A stretch of DNA of 60,100 bases from Nonomuraea basaltis (GTDB lineage Bacteria > Actinomycetota > Actinomycetes > Streptosporangiales > Streptosporangiaceae), in the NCBI RefSeq assembly GCF_005893125.1, contig NZ_VCJS01000066.1, positions 1 to 60,100 of the forward strand, in the 5' to 3' direction. The position numbers and the translations under genes are program-made. The notes beneath the pieces were generated by a model that saw only the letters and a list, made by a program, of their open reading frames with translations, was not told the origin of the DNA and searched no databases. Below, piece by piece: positions 16,796 through 26,255 of this stretch. Numbering within the stretch: the first letter of the stretch is position 1; each line of letters begins with the position of its first letter.

Positions 16796-17982
16796 AATGT
16801 CTGGCCTTCGCCCCGGTACGTGGGCACCGACTCCACGAGCCTGTCGCCGTCGACGAGGTGCAGGGCGTCGAAGCGCTCGCACAGCTCACCAGCCTTGGCG
16901 TGCCTGAACCAGACCCGATCGCCGATCCGCAGATCCTGGGCGGCCTGGCCGAGCAGCGGCGTCTGCACCTCCCCCGCGCCCTCGTCCGGCGCGTACCGCA
17001 GGCCGGCGGGCAGGTACGGCTGGGGCAGGCGGCTCGGCCCGGCGGCTCCCGAGGCCGGGTAGCCGCCGCCGAGGACGGTCACCGTGTCCAGGTTCGGCCG
17101 GCGCACCACCGGCAGCGCGAACAGCGCGGCCGGGTGGCCGGTGAAACGCCGGTAGAAGTCGAACAGCCTGGGGTGGAACAGTCCGGACCCGGCCGCCACC
17201 TCGGTGACGGCCTTCTCGCGCACGGTCCGCTCGATGGAGCCGGTGCCGCCGCCGTTGACGAATTCGAGGTCGGCGACCTGGCGGACGGCGTTCACGATGC
17301 GGCCGCGCCTGATGACGAGCTCCCGCGCGGACCGCGCCTGCATGAGGCGGACGGCGCGGGCATAGATCGCGTTCACGGGCGGGTCGTCTCCGACCCCGGC
17401 GATCTGGCCCTCGTACGCCAGCAGCCCGGCCAGCCGGAACCCGGGCCGCTTGGCGACCTCGGCGGCCAGGTCGGCGGCCTGCTCCGGCTCGCGGATGGGA
17501 GACCGGAGAGCTCCCGCCCGGAATTTCCCGCCAAGGGCCACGAATCCCGCGTCGAGGTCGATGCAGATCCGGAGCTCGGCGCGGGGATGGGTGGCTGTCA
17601 CGGCCGACTCGATGAAGTCCAGGTGGGCCGCGGAGTCGATGGTCACGGTGATGTGCCTGGCCGCCCGCGGGTCGCCGGCCAAGGCGGCGAGCGCGTGCCG
17701 GTCGGCCGTGGGATAGGCCACGAAGATGTCGGTGAGGCCGTGCCCGGCCAGCCACAGCGCCTCGGGCAGCGTGAAGGCCATGATCCCGCGGAAGCCGTCC
17801 ATGGCCAGGACGCGTTCGAGCACCGCGCGGCTGCGTACCGACTTGCTCGCCACCCGGATCGGCTTGCCCGCCGCCCGCCGTACGAGGTCGGCCGCGTTGG
17901 CCCGCAGGGCCGCCAGATCGAGGATCGCGAACGGCGGCTCCAGGCCCGCTGTCGCGCTGTCATAGCGCTGGCGGTCGTCCAT
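16789..17982 (-). CDS. Alanine racemase N-terminal-domain PLP enzyme (D-threonine aldolase / D-serine deaminase-like)
   Basis: 397-residue fold-type III PLP enzyme. The PLP lysine lies in PIRVASKSVRSRAVL near residue 50, in a TIM barrel starting PFAILDLAALRANA. The C-terminal domain begins around DTVTVLGGGYPASGAAG and includes GDRVWFRHAKAGELCE, a metal-site-like motif as in D-threonine aldolase and D-serine dehydratase, where His and Cys bind a divalent metal. I start at ATG 17982 because homology begins there. Specificity is unknown. Its last bases overlap the tandem repeat at 16660-16795. Confidence 0.85.
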   Translation of the reverse strand: MDDRQRYDSATAGLEPPFAILDLAALRANAADLVRRAAGKPIRVASKSVRSRAVLERVLAMDGFRGIMAFTLPEALWLAGHGLTDIFVAYPTADRHALAALAGDPRAARHITVTIDSAAHLDFIESAVTATHPRAELRICIDLDAGFVALGGKFRAGALRSPIREPEQAADLAAEVAKRPGFRLAGLLAYEGQIAGVGDDPPVNAIYARAVRLMQARSARELVIRRGRIVNAVRQVADLEFVNGGGTGSIERTVREKAVTEVAAGSGLFHPRLFDFYRRFTGHPAALFALPVVRRPNLDTVTVLGGGYPASGAAGPSRLPQPYLPAGLRYAPDEGAGEVQTPLLGQAAQDLRIGDRVWFRHAKAGELCERFDALHLVDGDRLVESVPTYRGEGQTFL

Positions 17983-18050
17983 ACCAGCAGCGTAACGGCA
18001 TATAGGGCAAATGAACATGAGGGCTGTTCACATTAACTCGGCTCCCCGTA

Positions 18051-18722
18051 ATGTTCGGGCAAATCGGCGGCGAGGACGCGGTCCAAGCCACGCCGGACCC
18101 ATGTACGTCTGTCGTTGTGACGACCACGCTTCAGCAACTACTGCCCGGCGCCCCCGACACCGCACAGCACCACGGGCTGCGCAGGGCGAGGCAGGTGCTC
18201 AGGCCGGCGCGTGCCGTACCGGGCGCCGTCGTGTCGCTCGCGCTGGCGGCCGGGCTGGGGATGACCGCGGCCGAGGTGGTGTCGGCGCTGCTCGGGCATC
18301 CGCTCGGCTGGCTCCCCGTGAACGAGCTCGTCGAGCTCGCCGGCAAGAGCACGTGGCCGGAGGCGTCCACGACCGCCCTGGTGACGGCGGGCGCGGGCGC
18401 ACTGATGCTGCTGCTCGCCATCGTGCCCGGCCGCTGCCGGCTGATGCCGGTGCAGACCTCGGACCCGCTGATCGTCATCGGCATCACCCGCACCGGGCTC
18501 CGCCGCACGCTCCGCGCGGCCGCCCAGCAGGTGGCGGGGGTGGACAAGGCCCGGGTACGGCTGCGCAGGCGCACCATCGAGGTCACCGTCGTGACCGGGG
18601 CGGAGAGCTCGGGCTCGATGCTCAGGCAGGTCGGCACCGCGGTCGGCGACCGGCTGGCCGGCGTGGGGACGCTCGGCACGGGCGAGGTCGTGGTACGCCT
18701 GCGCAGGAAGACCCGGCGATGA
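18051..18722 (+). CDS. DUF6286-type membrane protein (alkaline-shock cluster)
   Basis: About 223 residues (201 if translation begins at GTG 18117, in frame). Two transmembrane helices (AVVSLALAAGLGMTAAEVV and LVTAGAGALMLLLAIV) flank a short external loop. The C-terminal cytoplasmic domain, DPLIVIGITRTGLRRTLRAA through GEVVVRLRRK, resembles the alpha/beta domain of AmaP/Gls24-associated proteins. It is followed within 60 bases by a second, similar gene. Asp23/Gls24 itself, usually upstream, is absent here. Confidence 0.75.
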   Translation: MFGQIGGEDAVQATPDPCTSVVVTTTLQQLLPGAPDTAQHHGLRRARQVLRPARAVPGAVVSLALAAGLGMTAAEVVSALLGHPLGWLPVNELVELAGKSTWPEASTTALVTAGAGALMLLLAIVPGRCRLMPVQTSDPLIVIGITRTGLRRTLRAAAQQVAGVDKARVRLRRRTIEVTVVTGAESSGSMLRQVGTAVGDRLAGVGTLGTGEVVVRLRRKTRR

Positions 18723-18777
18723 GGGGCTCGTCAGAGAGCCGCGAAGGGGCTGTGATGCGGATCGGAAGGGGACTGTG

Positions 18778-19272
18778 ATGCGGCAGTACGCCGGCAATCG
18801 CATCGGCCTGGCCGTCGTCGGCGGCATGCTGCTTGGCCTGGGGTCGTACGCCTGGCTGCGCGGCCACGACCGCCTCTTCGGCCTGCCGCCGAACGCCAAG
18901 ATCCTCCCGCCCCAGACGGCCCGCGCCCTCGCCGCCGAGCCCTGGCCGCTGTGGACCTTGGCCCTGGTCCTGCTTCTGCTTTCCCTGCTCGCACTCCGCT
19001 GGCTGCTGCTCTGCCTGGGCTGGGGCCGCCGCGGCACCCGCAACGGCACGGCCACCGCGATGCTGTTCGTCGGCCTCAAGAGCGTGGAGGGCCTGGGCCG
19101 CGCGGGGGTGCGGGTCGGCGAGGACGGCGTGCGCATCGGCCTGACCTGCCCGGCGGCGGCCGATGTGGGAGCGGTGGTGGGCAAGCTGGATCAGGACATC
19201 GTCGGCAAGATCCGCCGCGAGGTCCGCGACGACGAGACCCCCACGCTTGTACGCCTGCACGTGCGCCGGTAG
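18778..19272 (+). CDS. AmaP-like alkaline-shock membrane anchor protein
   Basis: 164 residues: two transmembrane helices (IGLAVVGGMLLGLGSYAWL and a leucine-rich second one near residues 60-80) and a C-terminal domain starting TAMLFVGLKSVEGLGRAG that ends VRLHVRR. This is the usual layout of the actinobacterial AmaP-like gene after DUF6286. ATG 18778 is preceded by AAGGGGACT; GTG 18775 is a less likely start. Presumably acts with the upstream gene in envelope stress; inferred. Confidence 0.75.
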   Translation: MRQYAGNRIGLAVVGGMLLGLGSYAWLRGHDRLFGLPPNAKILPPQTARALAAEPWPLWTLALVLLLLSLLALRWLLLCLGWGRRGTRNGTATAMLFVGLKSVEGLGRAGVRVGEDGVRIGLTCPAAADVGAVVGKLDQDIVGKIRREVRDDETPTLVRLHVRR

Positions 19273-19315
19273 GTCGGCCCTCGGTACGTGGAGAGCGGAC
19301 TCGAAGGCCCGCGCG

Positions 19316-21013
19316 CTAGGCCACCCGCACGGTGAGGGTGTGCCAGCCGGTCGCGCCGTCGGGCGCGGGCGGTGCCTCCTGCTCGGTCTGGGTACGCCCA
19401 GCGGCGTCGGTCGCCCGTACCTGGAGCATATGCTCCCCGGCGGTGGCGTCCCAGTCGATCGACCACTGCCGCCAGGTGTCGGGTCCGGGCACCTCGGCCA
19501 GCCGCGCCTGCCGCCACTCCCCGCGATCGACCCGCACCTCCACCGCGTCGATCCCGGTGTGCTGCGCCCACGCCACCCCGGCGATCGTGGTACGCCCGGC
19601 CTTCAGCGAGTCCCCGGACTTGGGCACGTCGATGCGCGACTGGACCTTGATGGGCCCCTTGGCCGACCAGCCGCGCGGCGTCCAGTACGCCTCGTCCCTG
19701 TCGAACCTGGTCACCTTGATGTCCACCACCCACTTGGTGGCCGACACGTACCCGTACAGGCCGGGCACCACCTGGCGCACCGGGAAGCCGTGGTTCACGG
19801 AGAGGACCTCGCCGTTCATCGCCACCGCGAACAGCGCGTCGCGCCCGTCCATGACCACGTCGGCCGGGGTGCCGCAGGTGAAGCCGTCGGCGGACGTGGA
19901 CAGCAGCATGTCGGCGTCCGCCCGGAGGCCCGCCTGGCGCAGGACGTCGGCCATGCGCACGCCCAGCCAGCGGGCGTTGCCGACGAGTCCGCCGCCGACC
20001 TCGTTGGAGACGCAGGTGAGCGTGACGTCGGCCTCGGTGAGCGGCATCCTCAGCAGGTCGGCGTAGGTGATCTCGACGGGCCGGTCGACCAGGCCGTGGA
20101 TGCGCAGCTTCCATTCGCGGGGATCGACCTGTGGAAGGACGAGCGCGGTGTGCACCTCGTAGAAGTCCTGATTCGGCGTGATGAACGGGGACAGGCCGTT
20201 GATGCCGAGGTTCGCACCCGTGGGGATGGGCTTGGCTGGGGTCGCGGGCCTGGGCAATGCCACCCCCGCCCGCGCGGTGTCCACCGCCTGCCGCCCGCCG
20301 AACTGCCGCCCGAGCACCGTGGCCGCCCCCGCCACCACCACGCCGCCGGCGACCCCGGTCAGCAACCGCCGCCGATCGAACGCGCGCAGGTCCGCCCCGC
20401 TCCGCATCACGGCCGGCCGCTCGGCTCTGCGGTCCAGCTCCACCAGCCGGTCCCGCTCGGCCGCGCCGTCCGGACCGTCCGGACCGGCGCCGCCGCCCTC
20501 AGAGGCCGTCGTCTGGGAGCTGTGTTCGCCCGTACGCGATGAGGCGGCCGTCGTGCGGGAGCCGCGTACGCCCGCGGCCCGGCGTACCAGCCAGGAGAGC
20601 GCCCAGGCGCCGGCCGCCGCGCCCGCCAGGGTCGGCAGCGTGTCCAGGATCCCCCCGGCGTCCGGCCGGGTGAGCACCGCGAACACCCCCACCGCCCCGA
20701 ACGCGGCCAGCCCCGCGACACCGTAGGCGAGCCGGCGCCTGGCCAGCACTCCGATGAGCGCCGCGATCCCGGCCAGCACCACCAGCACGCCCCCGAGGAG
20801 GACCGCCTTGTCGTTCTCGCCGAATGTCCTGATCGCCCAGTCCTTGACCGGGGCAGGCGTGAGATCGACCGTCGCATCGCCCACGGCCACCACGGGAAAC
20901 GTCTCGGGTCCGACGAACCCGGCCACGAGCTGCGCGATCCCGAGGGCCACGCCGCCGGACACCAATCCCGCCAGGGCGCCCGCCCAGGCGGGCACTGTCA
21001 TATTCCTCTGCAC
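19316..21013 (-). CDS. Membrane-anchored sulfite oxidase-family molybdopterin oxidoreductase
   Basis: 565 residues. The first about 160 residues contain five predicted transmembrane helices (from WAGALAGLVSGGVALGIAQL onward) and a charged linker, followed by a further helix GVAGGVVVAGAATVLG. The molybdopterin domain (about 245-440) has the cofactor cysteine in ADVTLTCVSNEVGGGLVG and GFPVRQVVPGLYGYVSATKWV. The C-terminal 110 residues form the Ig-like dimerisation domain (VAWAQHTGIDAVEVRVDRG). The membrane anchor and orientation suggest an extracytoplasmic reductase or oxidase; electron donor and substrate are unknown. Start GTG 21013; ATG 21001 is an alternative. Confidence 0.9.
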   Translation of the reverse strand: MQRNMTVPAWAGALAGLVSGGVALGIAQLVAGFVGPETFPVVAVGDATVDLTPAPVKDWAIRTFGENDKAVLLGGVLVVLAGIAALIGVLARRRLAYGVAGLAAFGAVGVFAVLTRPDAGGILDTLPTLAGAAAGAWALSWLVRRAAGVRGSRTTAASSRTGEHSSQTTASEGGGAGPDGPDGAAERDRLVELDRRAERPAVMRSGADLRAFDRRRLLTGVAGGVVVAGAATVLGRQFGGRQAVDTARAGVALPRPATPAKPIPTGANLGINGLSPFITPNQDFYEVHTALVLPQVDPREWKLRIHGLVDRPVEITYADLLRMPLTEADVTLTCVSNEVGGGLVGNARWLGVRMADVLRQAGLRADADMLLSTSADGFTCGTPADVVMDGRDALFAVAMNGEVLSVNHGFPVRQVVPGLYGYVSATKWVVDIKVTRFDRDEAYWTPRGWSAKGPIKVQSRIDVPKSGDSLKAGRTTIAGVAWAQHTGIDAVEVRVDRGEWRQARLAEVPGPDTWRQWSIDWDATAGEHMLQVRATDAAGRTQTEQEAPPAPDGATGWHTLTVRVA

Positions 21014-21059
21014 AGTACGAACGTACGTCCGCCGCCGCCACCTGGTTCTTACGCTGTGG

Positions 21060-21650
21060 TTACGAGGCCAGCAGTTCGCGCACGACCGGCGCCAGCGCCC
21101 GGAAGGCCCGGCCCCGGTGGCTGATGGCGTCCTTCTCGTCCGGCGACATCTCGGCCGTGGTGCGGACGTCGCCGTCGGGCACGAAGATCGGGTCGTAGCC
21201 GAAGCCGTTGGACCCGCGCGGCGTGGTGACGAGGCGGCCCGGCAGCACGCCCTCGACCACGCGAGACTTGCCGGAGGGCAGCGCCAGCGCGGCGGCGCAG
21301 GTGAAGTAAGCGGTCAGCCGGTCCGCGGGCACGTCGGAGAGCTGCGCGAGCAGCAGGTCGAGGTTGGCCCCGTCGTCGCCGTGCCGCCCCGACCAGCGGG
21401 CGGAGAAGACGCCCGGCATGCCGTTGAGCACGTCGACGCAGAGCCCGGAGTCGTCGGCGACCGCGGGCAGGCCGGAGCCCTTCGCGACGGCGTGCGCCTT
21501 GAGCAGGGCGTTCTCCTCGAACGTGACACCGGTCTCGGCGACCTCGCCGATCGAGGGGAACTCCTCGAGCCCGACGATGTCGAACCCGGACAGGATGCGG
21601 CGCAGCTCAGCGATCTTGCCCGCGTTGCGAGTGGCCAGCACGATCTTCAC
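21060..21650 (-). CDS. rdgB: XTP/dITP diphosphatase (RdgB/HAM1)
   Basis: 196 residues. The N-terminal motif LATRNAGKIAELRRIL binds the triphosphate, DDSGLCVDVLNGMPGVFSAR is the metal/base site, and SNGFGYDPIFVPDG with HRGRAFRAL completes the family. It removes non-canonical purine triphosphates (ITP, XTP, dITP) from the pool. Its start overlaps the rph stop by 4 bases, as in the conserved rph-rdgB pair. Confidence 0.96.
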   Translation of the reverse strand: MKIVLATRNAGKIAELRRILSGFDIVGLEEFPSIGEVAETGVTFEENALLKAHAVAKGSGLPAVADDSGLCVDVLNGMPGVFSARWSGRHGDDGANLDLLLAQLSDVPADRLTAYFTCAAALALPSGKSRVVEGVLPGRLVTTPRGSNGFGYDPIFVPDGDVRTTAEMSPDEKDAISHRGRAFRALAPVVRELLAS

Positions 21651-22366
21651 GAGCCCAGGGCCTCCTGCTGGATCAGCGTGAGCTCCTCACAGCCTGCCAG
21701 GGCCAGATCGAGGAGCTGGTCGAGCACGCCCCGGTCGAACGGGGCGCCCTCGGCGGTGCCCTGCACCTCGACGAAGCTGCCCTCGCCGGTCATGACGACG
21801 TTCATGTCGGTCTCGGCGGCGACGTCCTCGGTGTAGCAGAGGTCGAGCATCGGCACCGTCCCCACCACGCCGACGGAGACGGCCGAGACCGAGCCGATCA
21901 GCGGGTCACCGGGGCACATCCGGCGCTCACGCATCCAGGCGACGGCGTCGGCCAGCGCCACGTAGGCGCCGGTGATGGCGGCGGTCCTGGTGCCGCCGTC
22001 GGCCTGCAGCACGTCGCAGTCGAGCAGAATGGAGTTTTCGCCCAACGCTTTGTAATCGACACACGCACGGAGCGAACGCCCGATCAACCGCGAAATCTCG
22101 TGCGTCCTGCCACCGATTTTGCCGCGGACCGATTCACGATCGTTACGGGTATTGGTCGCCCGCGGAAGCATGGCGTATTCGGCTGTAACCCAGCCCTGCC
22201 CGCTGCCTCTTCGCCAGCGCGGCACACTGTCCTGCACCGACGCCGCGCACAACACCCTGGTGCCACCGAATTCGACCAGCACGGAGCCTTCGGCGTGAGT
22301 CAGCCATTGCCTCGTGATGGTAATGGGACGAAGCTGGTCAGGGTTGCGGCCATCCTGTCGGGACAT
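21647..22366 (-). CDS. rph: Ribonuclease PH
   Basis: 239-residue phosphorolytic 3'-5' exoribonuclease that trims tRNA 3' ends. Motifs include RQDGRNPDQLRPITI at the start, GTRVLCAASVQDSVPRW, AEYAMLPRATNTRNDRE, GRSLRACVDYKALGE and ILLDCDVLQADGGTRTAAI. ATG 22366 is used because homology begins at MSRQDGR. Coupled to rdgB and divergent from an MFS gene. Confidence 0.96.
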   Translation of the reverse strand: MSRQDGRNPDQLRPITITRQWLTHAEGSVLVEFGGTRVLCAASVQDSVPRWRRGSGQGWVTAEYAMLPRATNTRNDRESVRGKIGGRTHEISRLIGRSLRACVDYKALGENSILLDCDVLQADGGTRTAAITGAYVALADAVAWMRERRMCPGDPLIGSVSAVSVGVVGTVPMLDLCYTEDVAAETDMNVVMTGEGSFVEVQGTAEGAPFDRGVLDQLLDLALAGCEELTLIQQEALGS

Positions 22367-22434
22367 ACAGATCACCCTATCTCCGCGCCACAACGCTCTT
22401 GACCAAATGTGTCCGACACATGGATCCTGACGCA

Positions 22435-23673
22435 ATGACAACGGGGGTGTTGCGTAACCCTGACTTCCTCCGGTTCCTCAGCTCGCATGTCGCCAACGAA
22501 CTCGGGGCCAATATCTCACGCGTGGCGCTTCCGCTGGTGGCCGTGCTGGTGCTGCACGCCGGACCGGCGGAGGTCGGCCTGCTGGCGTCGCTGCAGACGA
22601 TCGCGTTCCTCGTGATCGGCTTGCCCACGGGGGTGTGGGTGGACAGGATGCGCCGGCGCCGCGTGATGATGGCGGCCGACCTGATCAGGTTCGTGCTGCT
22701 GGCCAGTATCCCGGTGGCGGCCGAGCTGGGGGTCCTGTCGATCGGGATGATGTTCGCGGTGGCACTGCTCATGGGGCTGGCGCAGGTTTTCAACGACGTG
22801 GCGGACCAGACGTACCTGCCCGACCTGATCAGCAACCGGCAACTCAGCGACGGCAACGCGAAGCTGGAGATCGTCCGGTCGGGATCGTTCCTGGCGGGGC
22901 CGGGTGTGGGGGGCGCGCTGGTGCAGCTGCTCGGGGCGTCGCGCACGCTGACCGCCACCGCGCTGGGCGCGCTCGCCTCGGTGCTCTTCCTGGGCTCGAT
23001 CAAGGCGCCGGACAAGCCGCCCGCGGACACCGAGGGCTCGCCGCTCCTGCGCGGGATCAGGGTGGGGCTCACATATCTGTGGCGCGACCGGCTGCTGCGC
23101 ATGTTCGTGGCGTCGTCGGCGATGAACAACCTCTGCATCAGCGGGGTGCTCGGCCTGTCGGTGCTGTTCCTGGCCGAGGAGGTCAAGCTGGCGCCGGGCC
23201 TCATCGGCCTGCTGCTCATGTCAGGCGGGATCGGCGGGCTGATCGGTGGCCTGACCGGCGGCTGGCTGTCCAGGAGGTACGGCACGGCCAGGATGACCTG
23301 GCTGGCCGTCACGGTGGGCGCGCCCTTCGGCCTGCTGCTGCCGATGACGCAGGCCGACTGGCGGGTGGTGTGCTTCGCGATCACCTCGATCATGTTGTCG
23401 TGGAGCGCCGCGCTGACGAACGTGGGCCAGATCACCTACCGGCAGACGGTGACCCCGGAGCACATGCTCGGCAGGGTCAACGCCTCGGTGAGGTTCGTGG
23501 TCTGGGGCACCATGCCGCTGGGCGCGCTGCTCGGCGGCCTCGTCGCCCAGCAGGTCGGCGTACGTCAGACGCTGTGGGTGCTCATGGCGGGCAGGCTGCT
23601 GGCGTTCCTGCCGCTGCTGTTCTCGCCGTTGCCACGCATGCGTGACTTCACCGAGGTTCAGGCCAGGTCATAG
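22435..23673 (+). CDS. MFS transporter, 12-helix (EntS-like exporter)
   Basis: About 412 residues, 12 transmembrane helices. N-terminal LRNPDFLRFLSSHVANELG is followed by helix 2 and the conserved loop GVWVDRMRRRRVMMAADLIR. The second half repeats the fold, with GLTGGWLSRRYGTARM and TVTPEHMLGRVNASVRF, a motif typical of the MFS_3/EntS group. ATG 22435 is preferred; ATG 22420 is in frame. It is inserted within an otherwise conserved housekeeping block and overlaps the end of the convergent metallo-beta-lactamase gene by 16 bases. Confidence 0.88.
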   Translation: MTTGVLRNPDFLRFLSSHVANELGANISRVALPLVAVLVLHAGPAEVGLLASLQTIAFLVIGLPTGVWVDRMRRRRVMMAADLIRFVLLASIPVAAELGVLSIGMMFAVALLMGLAQVFNDVADQTYLPDLISNRQLSDGNAKLEIVRSGSFLAGPGVGGALVQLLGASRTLTATALGALASVLFLGSIKAPDKPPADTEGSPLLRGIRVGLTYLWRDRLLRMFVASSAMNNLCISGVLGLSVLFLAEEVKLAPGLIGLLLMSGGIGGLIGGLTGGWLSRRYGTARMTWLAVTVGAPFGLLLPMTQADWRVVCFAITSIMLSWSAALTNVGQITYRQTVTPEHMLGRVNASVRFVVWGTMPLGALLGGLVAQQVGVRQTLWVLMAGRLLAFLPLLFSPLPRMRDFTEVQARS

Positions 23674-24410
23674 ACCGCGCCGCTGCGGGCCAGCTCGACA
23701 GGACCGTCGTAGCCGCCCCTGGAGGCGTCGCTGAGGACGGTCGCCTGGTCGTTCCAGGGGACGAGGTGGGTGAGCACGAGGCGGCCGACATCCGCCTTGG
23801 CGGCGTGCTCGGCTGCCTGGCGGCCGGTCAGGTGCAGGTCGACGGGCAGGCCGGGCTGCTCGACGAAGGAGGCCTCGCACAGCAGGAGGTCGGCGCCCGA
23901 GGCCAGCTTCACCAGCTCGTCGCACTCGCCGGTGTCGCCGGAGTAGGCCACGGACCTCTTGCCGTTGGCGACGCGGAAGCCGTACGCCTCGACCGGGTGG
24001 TTGACCAGCCCCGCGGTGAGGGTGAACGGCCCGATCTCGAACGAGCCGGGCGCCAGCGGAACGAAGTCGAACGCGGTCTCCAGCCCTGGCTCGTCCGGCA
24101 TGCCGTACGCGGCCGCCAGCCGGGACGGGGCGTCGGCGGGCGCGTAAACGGGCACGGCCGGGTACGGCGCCGCGGGCCCGTACGTCCGCGCCACGTGATA
24201 GGAGCAAAGGTCAAGACAGTGGTCGGCGTGCAAATGGGACAGGCAGATCGCGTCCACGTCGTACAGGCCGATGTGGCGTTGGAGCGCCCCGAGCGATCCA
24301 TTGCCGAGATCGAGCAGCATCCTGAAACCGTCCGCTTCGAGGAGGTAGCAGGACGCTGGGCTGTCGGGCCCCGGGTAGCTCCCTGAGCATCCGACGATGG
24401 TCACCTTCAT
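23658..24410 (-). CDS. MBL-fold hydrolase, Rv1339-like (atypical cAMP phosphodiesterase family)
   Basis: 250 residues with the metallo-beta-lactamase metal motif LSHLHADHCLD, a further Asp in YSGDTGECDELVKL, and His in LTHLVPWND. The RNase Z-like start VTIVGCSGSYPGPDSPASCY is characteristic of the mycobacterial Rv1339 family, which has been reported as an atypical cAMP phosphodiesterase. The position between murI and rph is the same as in mycobacteria, supporting orthology. It overlaps murI by 4 bases. Confidence 0.85.
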   Translation of the reverse strand: MKVTIVGCSGSYPGPDSPASCYLLEADGFRMLLDLGNGSLGALQRHIGLYDVDAICLSHLHADHCLDLCSYHVARTYGPAAPYPAVPVYAPADAPSRLAAAYGMPDEPGLETAFDFVPLAPGSFEIGPFTLTAGLVNHPVEAYGFRVANGKRSVAYSGDTGECDELVKLASGADLLLCEASFVEQPGLPVDLHLTGRQAAEHAAKADVGRLVLTHLVPWNDQATVLSDASRGGYDGPVELARSGAVYDLA

Positions 24411-25231
24411 GTGGGCCTCCCGTTAGAGGTAGTACCCCCCACTGGAGCGAGTTCGACCACATCGATCTCCGGGCCCAGGAAGCGTCGCCCGAGCCGGGCG
24501 AAGAGCAGGGAGTCGCCGGTGGCGCGGAAGCGGTGCCGGGGGGTGGCCCCGCTCCCCGCCGCCAGATCGCGGTCATGCAGGATCCGGTAGACGTCCTTGG
24601 CCGTCTCGTCCGCGCTGGAGACCAGCGTGACCTCGTCACCGGCGATGTAGGAGATCGCGCCGGCGAGGAGCGGATAGTGGGTGCAGCCGAGGATGAGAGT
24701 GTCGCACCCGGCGGCCCTGACGGGTTCCAGGTAGTCGCGCACGACCTCGATGAGCTCGTCGCTCATCGTCTCGCCTCGTTCGACGTACTCCACCAGGCGT
24801 GGGGCGGCCACGCCGGTGAGCTGCACGTCGGGGGCCGCGGTGAAGGCGTCGTGATAGGCCATGGAGTCGATGGTGGCCCTGGTGGCGATCACGCCGACCT
24901 TCCCGGTGCGGGTGGCCCGCACCGCGCGCCTGGTGGCGGGCTGGATCACCTCGACGACCGGCACGTCATAGCGCTCGCGGGCGTCGCGCAGCACGGCGGC
25001 ACTGGCGCTGTTGCACGCGATCACGAGCATCTTGACGTCCTGCTCGACGAGGTGGTCCATCACCTCCAGGGCGTAGGCGCGGACCTCCGCGATGCGTTTC
25101 GGCCCGTACGGCTGGCGGGCCGTGTCGGCCACATAGGTGATCGATTCGTGGGGCAGCTGGTCGATGATCGCTCGGGCGACCGTCAAGCCGCCGACTCCGC
25201 TGTCGAAGATCCCAATACTCGTGTCCGGCAC
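24407..25231 (-). CDS. murI: Glutamate racemase
   Basis: 274-residue cofactor-independent racemase making D-glutamate for peptidoglycan. IGIFDSGVGGLTVARA, the first catalytic Cys in VIACNSASA and the second in LILGCTHYPLL are all visible, plus YVADTARQPYGPK. GTG 25231 is chosen because the family begins with DTSIGIFDSG. Co-directional and overlapping with the MBL gene. Confidence 0.96.
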   Translation of the reverse strand: MPDTSIGIFDSGVGGLTVARAIIDQLPHESITYVADTARQPYGPKRIAEVRAYALEVMDHLVEQDVKMLVIACNSASAAVLRDARERYDVPVVEVIQPATRRAVRATRTGKVGVIATRATIDSMAYHDAFTAAPDVQLTGVAAPRLVEYVERGETMSDELIEVVRDYLEPVRAAGCDTLILGCTHYPLLAGAISYIAGDEVTLVSSADETAKDVYRILHDRDLAAGSGATPRHRFRATGDSLLFARLGRRFLGPEIDVVELAPVGGTTSNGRPT

Positions 25232-25333
25232 GCTTAGAGGGTAGGCGACCTGCACGATCAACACTGCGTAAGAATGCTCACAGGTGCGACTCGTGAGCAT
25301 GATGCGGTGTTGTCTTGGTCACACGCAGGCCCG

Positions 25334-26125
25334 TCAGCCTCTGCCGACCCTGGCGAGCTGGCGCGACTGAGCGACCAGGCGGCCGGCGGAGTCACGTACC
25401 TCGACCTCCTCGTCGAACCAGCCGTCGGAGACCAGCCGGCCGCTGCCGAGCAGCGTGAGCCAGCCGGGCGCGGGCAGCGCGCGCAGGTGCCAGGTGAGGT
25501 CCACGGTCGGCGCCCAGCCGCGCGCCCCCGCCGAGAACACCACGGGCGGCAGCGCGTCCACGGCCAGCGCCAGCACGTACGGGTCCGGGTCCTGGGGCTC
25601 GGCCATCCTGAAGTACGCCCGCGACTCGGGCCTGCCGGTGGGGTCGCCGGTCAGCCAGCCGATCGTGGGCGGATCGAAGAGCAGCTCCATCTGGGCGTTC
25701 AGGTTCATGCCCGACTCGGGCTTGGGGTCAGGGAGCTTGGCGCAGTCCTCAAGGCTCGGCATGCCGTACGCCGATTTTTCGGCATACATCGGCTCGACGT
25801 CGTGCAGCGTGGCCGTCGTGATCAAGCTCTCGATCTGCGCCACACCGTCTTGCACGAGCCTGGCCCTGGCGAACGCGGCCGTCCTGCCCGCCTTGAGCGG
25901 CTCCACCACGACCTGGGCAGGACCGGCGATCGGCGCCTTGAGGAACTGCGCGGTCGTGCTCACCGGGTGCTCGAACGGCGAGGCGTCCACCGCCGCACGC
26001 AGGATCACGGCCATGAGGTAGCCGCCGTTGAGCGGGCCGCCGATCTGGTATCCCGGGTCGAGGCAGACGTCGTACGTGCCGTCGTCGACCTTGATCGCCT
26101 GCGTGGCCTCGTCAAACTTGGTCAT
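25334..26125 (-). CDS. Acyl-CoA thioesterase family protein (double hot-dog, TesB-like)
   Basis: 263 residues. The N-terminal half has YQIGGPLNGGYLMAVILRAA and STTAQFLKAPIAGPAQ, a hot-dog fold with the acyl-CoA thioesterase helix; the C-terminal half repeats the fold with GWAPTVDLTWHLRALP. Start ATG 26125 follows GCGGGAG. The substrate is unknown. It lies upstream of murI on the same strand, 102 bases away. Confidence 0.82.
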   Translation of the reverse strand: MTKFDEATQAIKVDDGTYDVCLDPGYQIGGPLNGGYLMAVILRAAVDASPFEHPVSTTAQFLKAPIAGPAQVVVEPLKAGRTAAFARARLVQDGVAQIESLITTATLHDVEPMYAEKSAYGMPSLEDCAKLPDPKPESGMNLNAQMELLFDPPTIGWLTGDPTGRPESRAYFRMAEPQDPDPYVLALAVDALPPVVFSAGARGWAPTVDLTWHLRALPAPGWLTLLGSGRLVSDGWFDEEVEVRDSAGRLVAQSRQLARVGRG

Positions 26126-26255
26126 CCGCTCCCGCCTCAAAATTTGGAACTATGTTCTAGAGCCCCATACTCTACGGGCCGCGCCCAGCGGGCCACCTGC
26201 CGGGTCTGATTCGACTTCAGCACATTGCAAGCGCCTGACAAGCAACATCCGTTAC

